A DNA stretch of 64,000 nt, taken from NCBI GenBank assembly GCA_021399435.1, contig JAJTUP010000019.1, forward strand, positions 806,001 through 870,000. Reading direction: 5' to 3'. Shown piece by piece: positions 10,992 through 21,216 of the stretch. The DNA is from Diaporthe sp. PMI_573. Lineage: Eukaryota > Ascomycota > Sordariomycetes > Diaporthales > Diaporthaceae. The notes under the pieces are model-generated. The model had not been told where the DNA came from and made no database searches. It saw only the letters and a program-made list of their open reading frames with translations. Within the stretch, counting starts at the first letter, position 1; the number at the start of each line of letters is the position of its first letter. Both the position numbers and the translations under genes were made by a program.

Positions 10992-13673
10992 CTAGCCGTG
11001 GTGACCGACCTTGATATTGGCAGTGGCCGTCTTGACAGAGGCCTCGATAATACCAGACCAGCGGATTGCATTGGTGTAGTTCTTCGCATCAATGCTCTCT
11101 ACCAGGCCCGGATAGACAGCTGTAAGCCAGGTCAGCCAGGAGTTCTCCAATTGCAGACTAGACTGGCAAAGAACAGAGAACATTGAACCACAGGCATTCT
11201 TTGGGACAACGTAGAATGGGAAGGGAAATTCGTACCTCCGGCGTAGCCAGTCCACAAGCCCGGCGCGAAGACAATGTGCTTGAACCAGGGACGTCCATCT
11301 AGCCCCTCTGGGTAGATGAAAGCTCTATCCAGGTACTTGTACTTCGTGTTGACCTTACGGATCTCATAGCCAAGTCTCAGCTTCTTGGGCCACTTCCACC
11401 AGGGAATCTCCTCGCCGACTTCCTTCTGGAGCTCGACCTTCTTGGCGTCCAACTTGCTCGCCTCGGTCACGAAGCCTGCGATCGCCTCATGCAGCCTCAC
11501 GAGGCTTCTGCGGAAGCCTTCAGCCTCGCCCGTGGCTTCAGCCTCCTGCCGAATGACACTCCCCCGCATCGCAACAATGTCATCCTTGTCCGTCGGATCC
11601 GACTGAATGGCTGCGGCTGCAAGCTTTTCCTCAACCCTGCTGACGTACCTGTCAAGAGCCGTGGCGTAGGTGGCAGCCTCGAAAGACAGCACCGGCTCAT
11701 CGGCAAGTTTGGCCGTAGCGAGCGCGAGAATTTGCGACATTGTCCGATGGTAGACAAACCCTGGGTCACCAAACTCAGCCATCCAGTGGAAACTATCGTA
11801 GTTGGAGTGGTAATGGTAGACCGGATCATTAGACCCGGCGCCGAACCCGAAATCAATGCTAGGGATACCGGCAAAGTCCTGGAATGCCGTGTAGTCACTT
11901 CCGCTGCCAAGTGTGCTGATTTTCTTATCCCATGTGTCGTAGACCGTCTGGCCCTTGACAGTCTGGTTGGGTGATTGCACCTGAGCAGTGACGTCGGAGA
12001 TAATGCTGTCGAGGAGAGGAGCGGCCGAGGCATGGAATTCTTGCCCTCGTACTCCAACGTCAACGTTGAGATAGGCGACATTGGCGTGGGACAGCCATGG
12101 CAGATATTCTTCGACCCACTCGGTACTTCCCAGTAGACCGTACTCCTCACCGTCCCACGAGGCAAATACGATCGTTCGCAACGGCTTCCAGCCCTTCTTG
12201 AGGGCCTCCCCAAAACTGCGGATAACTTCGTTGATAACAGCCGATCCACTGTTGGGGTCACCTGCACCGCCCTAAGTATGACGTTAGTCCTGCTACGGAT
12301 CCTAAAGTGTTGCACTCTAGAACATTCCGAAACATGAGAGACGGGGATCCGTAACAGGAGAAGAGTGATGCTTACAACAATCCAGGCATCGCGGTGGTTG
12401 CCTACAATGATGACCTCATCGGGGATGGATCCATTGATGATGCCAATGACATCCCAGTTGGGTGTGATGATATAGTCCTGCTCGTTGTACAGATTGATAA
12501 CGACGCCTTCAGGAGACGGACCGACGCTGTAGCTCACCCCCTTGTATCCAAGGCCCAAGTCTGCCCGCCAGTATTTGTTGAAGTCTCTGGCAGATGGGCC
12601 GTGGCCGTTGAGAGCCTTGAGAATAGGCAATGCATCCTCGTACGAGATAGGAATGCTCGGGATGCTCGGGATATACGACCCAGTGGGGCCACGAGGGACG
12701 CCGGGTTTCGAAGGATAACCGGGAGTGGTTGGGTCACCCGGTGCGAAGCTCAAGAACTCGGCGCTTCCGCGCTGCACACTGCTGGGTTGACGCGCAGGGC
12801 CCTTGGGGTACTTCTCCACGCCTTTCTCTTCAGTAACGTCTCCATCGTCACCAGGGTCGGAATAGAGGATCACACCGACGGCACCCAGCTCTTGGGCCCG
12901 TTTCACCTTGAGGCCCCGGAAGATACCGCCATACCGTGCGATGGCGATCTTGCCCTCCAGGTCGATGCCAGCCTTGACGAGATCCTCGTAGTCTTGATAC
13001 GTTCCATAATTGACATAGACAAATTGGCCGGTCACGTTGCCACTAGCGGAGTAGCCGTGGAAAGTTGGGATGCTCGTGTCGAAGCCGGTGGTGGGGTCTT
13101 CCTCGAGGACGTCCTCCACGAGTGACGCCTCGAATGATACCTTCCATGCCGGCGCATCACTTGAGCCTGACTTTTCCAAAACTGCCAGGCGGTGGTCGAC
13201 GGGTCGGTTCAGGAAGATGTCATATGTGGCTATCGACGAATCGATGCCCCATTCCGCCCACTTCTCCTTGGTCCAGAGCGCCTGTGGCAATTATGAGGCG
13301 CCGGAACTCGCCAAGAATCGATGAAGGGGGTGCACGCGGATGGACAAACCTGAGAATAGTTCTGGCCCGCCAGATGGGCGCCCTCGGTATAATACTTCTG
13401 CCACTCCTCGGCCTTCTCACTGCTGGGTGTCTCTAGCAGGATTTGCTTGAGTTCCTCGTAGCTGAGGTGCCGGCCCTTGCAGGAGGGCCATGAGAACCCC
13501 CATTCGTGGCCATGGCGGTCAATGCCGAAGGAGAAGAGAAATGTGGTAAACAAGGCTATGAGGCTACAGGATAGGGCGATGGTGCAGAAGCGTCGCACGA
13601 CATGGTGAGGATAGCGCTGCCGCGGAGGAGCGGTCGTCACAGTCGAGATGAGGGGCGTGTGCTCGTCTGCCAT
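10992..13673 (-). CDS. M28 zinc carboxypeptidase, glutamate carboxypeptidase II / transferrin-receptor-like, type II membrane protein
   Basis: Exons 13673-13350, 13281-12376, 12271-11236 and 11119-10992 give 797 residues. A short cytosolic tail carrying EHTPLI ([DE]xxxL[LI]-type sorting signal) precedes one signal-anchor helix (about residues 26-50, FCTIALSCSLIALFTTFLF). A protease-associated domain follows (GKIAIARYGGIFRGLKVKRA, GAVGVILYSDP), then the M28 catalytic core. By alignment with human PSMA the zinc and catalytic residues are intact: H404 (NHRD), D415 (GAGDPNSG), E452/E453 (WDGEEYG), D of YLNVD, and H of VYHYHSNYD. The C-terminus is a TFR-type dimerisation domain. It probably trims peptides in the vacuole or at the cell surface (inference). 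The second intron is a family A introner-like element placed between the zinc ligands H404 and D415. In-frame ATGs exist upstream (e.g. 19 codons before), so the start is not certain. Confidence 0.92.
12272..12375 (-). mobile_element. Introner-like element, family A, copy 1 (intron 2 of M28 peptidase gene)
   Basis: A 104-nt intron in phase 0, starting GTAAGCATCACTCTTCTCCT and ending GGACTAACGTCATACTTAG. It differs from the ABC-transporter copy (54940-55043) at about ten positions by eye and is nearly as close to the MFS copy (17253-17355). Branch site CTAAC. Inverted arms CTGTTACGGATCC and GGATCCGTAGCAG pair over 13 positions with one G-U. Confidence 0.92.
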
Positions 13674-15661
13674 CTTTTCGGGGTTGACAACGGTGTGGCC
13701 CTTCGCTTCTTTGCCTGTCAGCAGCATGATGGGCAGTGCGACAGCCTCCTGCCGTCCTCTGTGGCGCCAGGTTTCTGTTCGGGTGTTGCACGGCCGTTGA
13801 AGAGGCTCAAGCCACAAGGTGAACCTGAATCAGATAGAAACTCACAGAGCAACGGCTGTTGGAGGAGGAACCCCAGAAACGCAAAGCCTATACTGCCTTC
13901 CAGCACAGGGTGATGTGATCAACCGGCAGCGTCAGGATTGTGGATTCAGTAGATAAAGCTTCTGCTGCTGGATCCGCGAGCTGGATGTCATTATCATCGG
14001 GCCCGGTTGACATCATCAGCATCCCGGCAACGGCAAAGAGCGGCCGACTGCGGGCCGCTCGGAGGGAGCTTCCTGATTGGGCAAAGAAATGGCTTGGGTA
14101 CTGTATGCTCACTTCCTCGTGCTGCGTAACGCGGAACGCAATACGCAGAACGCAGCGTCGCAGCGAAGGCCACTCGTCCTGCCTCAAGCTTCACGGGCAG
14201 TGACATTGCAACGGGTTCCGAAGCCGGTGCACCTTAGCAGCATAATGTCTTTGTCCCATCTGTCGGCCGACCGTCTCCCTGGTATCACTCTGGTGCAGGC
14301 CACACGTCCGCTGCTCGGCACAGGTGGCCTGCTCCATCAACGTCCCCCGTGGACTGGCGTCTGTCCTCAGCAGTTCTGCGCATCCCATTGTTTGGAGCAC
14401 CGTGAGGCTCGGTACTCGGTCCTCGCATGCGAGAGAGTTTCAGATCGTGACTACGGCTGTCGTCGATTCTTGCCGAGATGAACCCCCACTATTCACAGTA
14501 GCAACCGTCCCCGCTGCGTCTGCCCCGCCCCAGGCAGTCGGCGTCCCCAATGAGAACCCACCGTCACAACATTAGGTGCAGCCATCTCGACATCAGCGCC
14601 TTGCCTGCAACGGCAAGGCATGTCAAGGTGCTTGCCAATCAGCGCCGCTGGAAATGTGGACCAGCAAGCCTGGCCTGGGTGTCTGGGTGTCTGGCGCAGC
14701 CTCGCAACCGGCAATAAACCGGGGCGACGTCATCTTTTGGTCCTGGGGGTCATTTGGACTAACCCGCGCATGAAATACAACCACATCGTATTCCTTCGAC
14801 AAACTTTGATATGGCCGACAACGGATGGGGCGTCGACCGGTCGAGCGAGCGAGCGAGCAATACTGCGGTGCGCTGCGGTGCGGTGCGGTGCGTTACTACA
14901 CACACGACGACAAGAGTCAACACTTGCGCATGCAGCTGCAGCCATTCAGGTGACACGGCCAAACGCAGGCCTAGTCCACATGCGAGTCGTCGCAGCGGTC
15001 TCGACCAATGCACCAAAGTGGCGTACCTCCCGCAGGCGGGACTGGGGTGCAGCCCCCGCCGAGGCCTTCCTTCTGCCTTTGTCCTGCAATGCGCCGCCCG
15101 TCTCGGCCATGGCCCGTCAGAAGTTGGGTTGAAATCGGCGGAGGACCGGCCATTGTCTGCGCGCCCTGCGACACTAGGCAAGGCCGGGCTGTGCCCTCTC
15201 AGCATTTCCCGGTTTGCAAATTCTGTGAGATCTGAGTGGACATGTCGTCGACCGCAAAGGGCCCACTTCTTTTGGCGGCCCGGTGACTCGCCTTCTGAAA
15301 ACCCCTTCCTTGTGGGGTGGCGGTCGTTTCTAGTCAAAAGACGGTGGTTTCTTCCCTCTGCTTTACTCTGACGCTTTCCTGTGTTTGTTTCCTTCTGTTG
15401 CTTTGGTTTCCCACTCCGCGACGCAGCCCAGCATCTCATGGTCCTCACGGCGCGTCGTGCCTCATAATTCGCTACCAGCCACAAGCCCAAGTCCAAGAGC
15501 CCGAGGGTACCCCCTCTTGTCGACTGGCTCCCATCTTCCAAGTCGTTTCTAGACAAGATCTACTCTGATCATCCATCCTGCAGAGCAAAAGTCTCTAGTT
15601 ATATACACCCCTACACAATAGACACACTTCCGCTGTGCTCTCTACCATTGGTGATTCCACA
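13674..15661. other. Divergent intergenic region, M28 peptidase / MFS transporter
   Basis: Nearly 2 kb with no convincing gene; the frames open here are short, have no recognisable domain and mostly overlap each other on opposite strands. It contains (GAGC)n at 14843-14858 and an imperfect GCGGT/GGTGC array at 14865-14892, and should hold the promoters of both flanking genes. Confidence 0.5.
14843..14892. repeat. GAGC tetranucleotide plus imperfect GGTGC pentanucleotide array
   Basis: (GAGC)4 is followed within a few bases by TGCGGTGCGCTGCGGTGCGG-type repeats, period five. The same GGTGC unit recurs in two arrays at 28714-28742 and 28889-28919. Confidence 0.8.
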
Positions 15662-18050
15662 ATGTCTTCCAATGGCCCGAAGCTCCCAGTAAAGCAGCTC
15701 GCGATTCTGGGTAAGCAGATATAACCTCCAGCCCTTACGTACTTCGAAGTTCCCGGTCTCGCGCACAATGGACGTGTATTCGTGTACCTCTGTCTTGCCG
15801 TCGTGCCTCAAGCGAAGCCCCGTCATATCAAGCCGGTCCACGACAGCCAGGCGTTCTCGCCAGTAAGTTTATAGTGCCGACTGCTTAGTTGCGTGTCGAG
15901 TAGGTGCATTGTCTGGGCTGTCAAGTCTCTTTGGTGACAAGGCAAGATGGCCCGGCGGGGGGGGGGGAAGACGGTGTACTACATCTCCGCGACTTCCGCA
16001 CCACGATTGCGGGTACTTGACTTGACAACAGGCACCGATGTGACTGTGGGTATTTTGCGAAGCTAGGCGGGATAGAACAGCAACCATGTCCAGGTACCGT
16101 CCCTCGTCATCTCGGTGGCTCGCTAACATCTTCACTCTTAGCCGTCGCCAGGTTCGCCGAGCCCCTTGCTCTAACGTCGGTCTTCCCCTACCTGCCAGAA
16201 ATGATAAAGAGTTTCGGCGTACAGGACAACAATGTTGCAAGATGGGCTGGCCTGGTGGGCTCAACATTCTCGATATCACAGAGTGCTTTTGCAGTGCCCT
16301 GGGGGAGGTTATCGGACAAGATCGGCCGCAAACCAACCATCGTCACCGGGCTTATTTCTACCATGATCTGCTTCATAATATGGGGGACTGCTTCCAGTCT
16401 CGCCATGGCCGTGTGTATACGATTTATTATGGGTGCTGGTAACGGAAATGGTATGGTCCCTCCATTCATTTGGTCACTCCTTATAATTTGATCTGACTTG
16501 TTTCGCAGTCGGCATCATTCGTACTATGGTTGCCGAGATGGTCCCTGAGAAGGAACTCCAGCCACGCGCGTTCTCCCTGATGCCTCTTGTCTGGAGCATC
16601 GGCTCCGTCTTTGGGCCTTCCTTTGGGGGTTTCTTCGCCAGGCCCGCAGAACAGTACCCTGGGCTCTTCGGCAACAGCTGGCTGTTCAACAAGTACCCGT
16701 TCCTCTTGCCCAACCTCGTGGCTTGTGCATTCTTCTTCGTTTCCGTCGTCGTGGCAATACTGTTCCTCCACGAGACCCTGGAGACGAAGAAGCACGAAAA
16801 GGACTGGGGCCTGATTCTCGGAGAGAAGATCTCGCAGCCCTTCAGGACGAAGCCTCGCCACAAGCACAACCGCCAACATGAACGTCACCACCGGCCCTCC
16901 TTCGTCGACGCCGAGGCCTCGGCGCCTCTGCTGCCAAAGTCAGGCGTCGTTGTGAAGGAGACGTGCCGAGCCCCGCCGCCGACAATGAAGGAGATCTTTA
17001 CGCCTCAGGTCACAATGAACATCCTCGCTTACACAATCCTGGCACTGCACTCTGTGGCCTTCGACCAGGTGCTCCCAGTGTTCCTCAACTACCACCGCCA
17101 GGTTCCCGACGGCGACAACACGCACCTCCCGTTCCATTTCTCGGGCGGGTTCGGGCTCAACTCGAACAAGATCGGCACCATCTTCACCATATACGGGCTC
17201 GCGTGCGGCGTGATCCAGTTCTTCCTGTTCCCGCCGGTGTGCTCGCGCTACGGTAAGCTCACTCTTCTCCTGTCACGGATCCCCTCCCTCCTGTCTTGGA
17301 ATGTTCTAGAATGCAACACTTTAGGATCCGTAGCAGGACTAACGTCATACTGTAGGTGCCCTTAACTGCTTCAAGGCTGGAACTGTGCTCTTCCCCATTG
17401 TCTACGTGCTGGTCCCCTACACGGCGCTGATCCAGGACACACGCATGCAGTTCGCGGCACTGATGGCGCTGCTACTGCTCAAGGGCTTCGCCGTCATCGT
17501 CGGGTTCCCCTGCATCACCATCTTGCTGACCAACTCGGCGCCCTCAGTTCGCATCCTCGGCACGCTCAACGGTTTCGCAACCACCTTCTCCGGCCTGGGT
17601 AGAGCCATCGGTCCAACCGTGGCCGGCGCCACGTTCAGCTGGGGCGTCAAGCGCGGCTATGTCATCCCCGCCTGGTGGCTTCTCGCCGTCGTCGCCGTGC
17701 TCCAGGCCATCCCTGCGTGGCTGATCGTCGAGGGCGACGGTCTCAGTCGCGAGGAGGATACGGACGATGACGAAGAGTCCGCACTGCTGGAAGACGCCGA
17801 CGAAAGTGCCATAGACGGCACGCCAGTCAACCGCGCCATTATCGCCGGCGATGCGGCCGACCTGGTCGGGACCCGCGAGGACGCCGTGATCCCGGACCCA
17901 GACGACGACGACGAGGACGAGGAGGAATTCCAGCCGCTGGCCAGAGTCAGCTCGAGGGCTTCCAAGGGCAGTGCTGGGTACGGCACTATCAAGGGGTCTG
18001 CGCCCGGGACACGGCTTCGGAGCATGTCTGAGACAGCAAAGGACCTATGA
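15662..18050 (+). CDS. Major facilitator superfamily transporter with large cytosolic loop and acidic tail
   Basis: Exons 15662-15710, 16142-16450, 16509-17252 and 17356-18050 give 598 residues. The start MSSNGPKLPVKQLAIL and the helix RFAEPLALTSVFPYLPEMI are typical of the fungal YCR023C/zinc-induced-facilitator-like MFS group. MFS motif A is seen as GRLSDKIGRKP (about residue 70), and a helix with IRFIMGAGNGNVGIIRTMVAE follows. There are about 12 hydrophobic segments. A long hydrophilic, His-rich loop (RHKHNRQHERHH) sits between the two halves, and the C-terminal tail is strongly acidic (DDDDEDEEE). The first intron is 431 nt, long for this window, and holds an 11-base G run; intron 2 is 58 nt; intron 3 is a family A introner-like element within codon Gly (phase 1). 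Substrate unknown; the His-rich loop would fit a metal but proves nothing. Confidence 0.9.
17253..17355 (+). mobile_element. Introner-like element, family A, copy 2 (intron 3 of MFS gene)
   Basis: A 103-nt intron, phase 1, starting GTAAGCTCACTCTTCTCCTG and ending GGACTAACGTCATACTGTAG. The 3' half (GTTCTAGAATGCAACACTTT, then GGATCCGTAGCAGGACTAAC) is almost identical to copy 1; the short variable part lies between the inverted arms. Inverted core ACGGATCC / GGATCCGT is present. Confidence 0.92.
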
Positions 18051-18526
18051 TTTAATGAGAAGCTGTTAAAATGGGCCATGCGGAGCATTAATAGGCTCAG
18101 AGCTTCCTAGTCGCATCATCTAGTTTGCTTTCCACTGGTTGTTTTGTGCTTTTGGCATCAACGTGGCTTACACTGAGGCGTTGGGGAATAGAAAATTGTG
18201 GGCCCCACACACAATAAGCGAGCATGGAGGCATATAGGCGCATTTCATGTCAGCATGATAGTTATATCTTGGACCGTGGAAGATGGATGTGCCAATTTGC
18301 CAGAGCTTGATTATAGCACATATTGGTCATGAGTTCTATTTCTGCCCGAAAAGCGTAGAAGAATATTTCCTGAAACACCAAGGCACGACGGCAGCGTGCC
18401 TGTTCTCCAGCTTGTGTAGATTATTAGCGAGCTAACATGAAATCTTCTAGAGAATGGACGCAGTCTGGTAGAGAGCAAACCCGATCTCATTTGAAACAGT
18501 CTCCTATTAGTGATTCATACTACCAT
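18051..18526. other. Convergent intergenic region (MFS / GT31)
   Basis: 476 bp between two gene ends; nothing recognisable apart from the expected 3' UTRs. Confidence 0.5.
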
Positions 18527-20221
18527 TCATCGCTGCCACACTAGTTCGATCACCTCGTCATACTCGTCATGACCCTTATTACCCCGATGAACATAAACCT
18601 GCGTCAGGGCTCCATTCTGGTCAGCTGCAGCTGTCTCCAGCCAGTACGACTTCTTCTTTCTCTTGTCGACCTTTGGTCTCAGAGGTCCCAAGCTCCACTG
18701 ATAGGCTCCGTCTTCACCTCCATCCCAAGTTCGCTCCGTCATGCTCAGGTCCAGCAGCTCCTCCAGATCTGCTCTGTAGATGTTGATCGAGTATCCGTTG
18801 TTCAATATGGTGAAAGCCTCATCGCCGTCGCCCTGGAAAGCGAATCTCTGCAAGAAACAGCCCCCACAAATCTTTGTGATGGCAGCCATCTTATCAACAG
18901 GAGACCAATGCCAGCTTTTCCAGTGGTGTAGAGACAGAACCTGCCTGCTAGACTCGTAGAAGCCCGCTGTATCCCCCATGATGTCCATCTGCAGGGTTGA
19001 GAGTCAGTCACGGAAGCAGAGACCTACAATGATGGGAAGCAAAGGGCCACAATGGGGCTATAAGCTGTCTCAAAGCCTGCAGCCTGGTAGAATATTGGAG
19101 GCACGGGGCATAGATGGCACTTGAGGACAGGTTTCTTCTGAAGAGTTAAAGCTGCTTACCTGGTACAATCCATTAACCATCGTGAGCTTGGCGAAGCTGT
19201 GCGCGTAGATACAGCTCATGATCTGCATGTCTCCGCCTCGACCGGGAAACTCCTCAAGGCAGCTCTCGAGGTGTGGGTCAAGGATCTGTGCCAGGGGCCG
19301 CGACAGAAAGATGCCGGCGCCGCCGAAGCCGCCCAAGATCCCGATGGGAAGGATGTGCGCAGACTCGGTGAGCTGCCCCAGGTACTGAGGCTTTGTGTGA
19401 TCGTAGTTGGAGAACGCGCTCGCGAGAGCGTACAGCGATGGGAAAAAGGTATCGTCGTCGATGATTCCAAGCCAGTGCGTTTCTGTTCCCCTCTCTCGGG
19501 CGTGTTGAAGCATGTCTCGGATAATCATGACGTGGGACTGTTCAGTGGAATGCTCTGAGCGATGCTTCGCGACGAGAACGAGGTCCATGCCCTTAGCCCT
19601 GTACTCCTCCTCGAGAGCAGTGGGATCCACATGTGCAAGTTCTTCAAGGCCGTCGGTTAGTAGGGCGATGAGTGTGGAACCGGAGTCGGACAGCCAGTGC
19701 GCGAACGAAAACTTTGAGTCCAGGAGTCGAGCGAATGTTGTAGCCACACCGAAGGTGAGATGGGCGAACTGTCCTTGGTTCTTTGGATACGCCGGTGGAA
19801 CGACAAGCTCAAGGGGGTCGCAAGGTATGGCATCGACGTTGATAGTACATGCGTCACTTAAATCCAGCGTCCCCTTCTTGGTGAGCAGGCGAGAGCTGAT
19901 GTTGGCGACGACATCCCGATCTACATCCACAGAGGATATAGGCCTGACACAACGGCGAGAGTGTCTGATTGTGCCAGTGAGATCCAGAGACCTGAGATGA
20001 CTGAGCTCGGCAGCGCAGGAATCAGATGTATATCCTGGTTCTGCTTGTATATGTATAGGCCGTCGATGAGTGGCATAGGGTTTTGAGTAGGCGGAGATTC
20101 CGTGGCCCGGCAACATGTCAAGCTCATAGAGAAGGCCAATAGAGACAAGGACAAGAGTAGAGAGGATGATGCAGCGAACCATGGGTTGGAGACGCGCGGC
20201 GAGGGATGCCGCGGCCACCAT
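18527..20221 (-). CDS. Fungal GT31 / DUF604 (Fringe-like) glycosyltransferase, type II membrane protein
   Basis: Exons are 20221-19160 and 18988-18527 (515 residues). The ATG at 20221 is followed by a signal-anchor helix at about residues 14-34 (MVRCIILSTLVLVSIGLLYE), as expected for a Golgi enzyme. The catalytic part contains HLTFGVATTFARL, WLSDSGSTLIALLTDG, the metal-binding acidic motif GIIDDDTFFPSLYAL at about 255, YLGQLTESAH, and GGAGIFLSRPLA, in the order seen in Fringe-like DUF604 proteins. After the intron comes MDIMGDTAGFYES and LSLHHWKSWHW. It likely transfers a hexose to a glycoprotein or cell-wall glycan; donor and acceptor cannot be told from sequence. The intron (171 nt) is a diverged family B introner-like element in phase 0, directly before MDIMGD. 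Confidence 0.88.
18989..19159 (-). mobile_element. Introner-like element, family B, copy 2, diverged (intron of GT31 gene)
   Basis: A 171-nt phase-0 intron that opens GTAAGCAGCTTTAACTCTTC, then AGAAGAAAC, and ends CTGACTCTCAACCCTGCAG. It shares the opening block, the CAGAAGAAAC block, a GAGACAGCTTATAGC / CATTGTG block and the CTGACTC...CTGCAG end with the other two copies, but the middle and the stretch before the branch site are diverged or deleted, making it the oldest-looking member. Confidence 0.72.
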
Positions 20222-21216
20222 ATTGCGGTATTATTGAGCCGTCCAAAACCAGTGTTTCGATAACCGACTGTGCTGCTCGTGACAGAATAAGGATGATGAT
20301 GAGTTGAGCTCTGTGGGCGACTTGCCTTCGTCCAGGGGGGACATTATGTCCAAGTTCTAAAAATTACAACGAAGCAATCAGGTCCTCGAACCACGAGGCA
20401 AAGGCCAGGCGACTTGCCCAACATTTGAGCAACAGTGGAAGGCACGAACCAGGCATGGCGTTGCTACACACCCGTGTTGGAATCCAGGAAGTCACATATG
20501 AGGGCCAAAGCATACTGCAACAACCTGCCTGGCGCTGTGTCCCTGGTGCAGTGAACCATGACGGGGCAAAGAGTGCCACCAAGCCTTCCTTTCCGACCGA
20601 GAAGAGGATGGAAACCAAACGACGCAGAATTTGTGCGTACTGTCTCAGGGCAGAGTATTACCAGAGGGGGCCAGACGCGAGGCTGGAGTCGTCACACGCT
20701 GGACCGTCCTTGGTCAGTGGGCGTGCTACGCAAACACCACAAGGCGCCCGACCCGGCCCCATCCCGTCTGGAAGGACTGGGAGTTCTCGCACACAACGTG
20801 ACCGGAGAGAGGGGGGCCATGAAGAACAGAGACAAGAAAACAAGGACGATCAGGCACCCATGGCGACTTCAGCAATGCGCATGGGCTGACGAGTCAAATC
20901 GAGTGGGAGCGCTTATGGCTCTCGTGGCTCTCGTTGGCTCTCGTTGGCTCTCTGCTTACTAAACACCGTTATCTCCGTTTCCCTCCGTTTATCCTGCCTG
21001 TGCTCCCATGCTGTGCTCCCATGCTGTGCTCCCATGCTGTGCTCACTCAGCTTCTACCCCCTACTAATCCCTCTATTTTCTTTTTTTTTTGGTTTCAGCT
21101 GCAGTCAATCCTTGAATCAATCTCTCCCCTCTCGCTGCCCTATCGCATACTTTGTCGAAAGGCCCATCGAAAGGATCATCGGAAGGCTCACATCGTGCAA
21201 CAATCGCTTGGTGATC
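20222..21216. other. Divergent intergenic region (GT31 / Zn2Cys6 regulator) with tandem repeats
   Basis: No separate gene seen. The right part (20915-21110) holds short tandem repeats and a T-rich tract and probably forms the leader of the regulator. Some frames run through the leader into the regulator but begin in repeats. Confidence 0.5.
20915..21045. repeat. Short tandem repeats in the leader of the Zn2Cys6 gene
   Basis: GGCTCTCGT(T) is repeated four times at 20915-20953. TGTGCTCCCATGC, 13 bp, is repeated three times plus a partial copy at 20999-21045. Confidence 0.85.

Noticed and set aside
11497..13290. 597-codon minus-strand open frame over the M28 gene
   Set aside because: Its first part is exon 2 of the peptidase, but it then reads through the 104-nt intron and continues in the wrong frame of exon 3 with no family similarity; splicing restores the true frame.
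20944..21216. N-terminal extension of the Zn2Cys6 protein by about 90 codons
   Set aside because: The extension is encoded by minisatellite and T-rich leader sequence, begins in repeats, and the zinc cluster sits near the N-terminus as usual when ATG 21217 is used.
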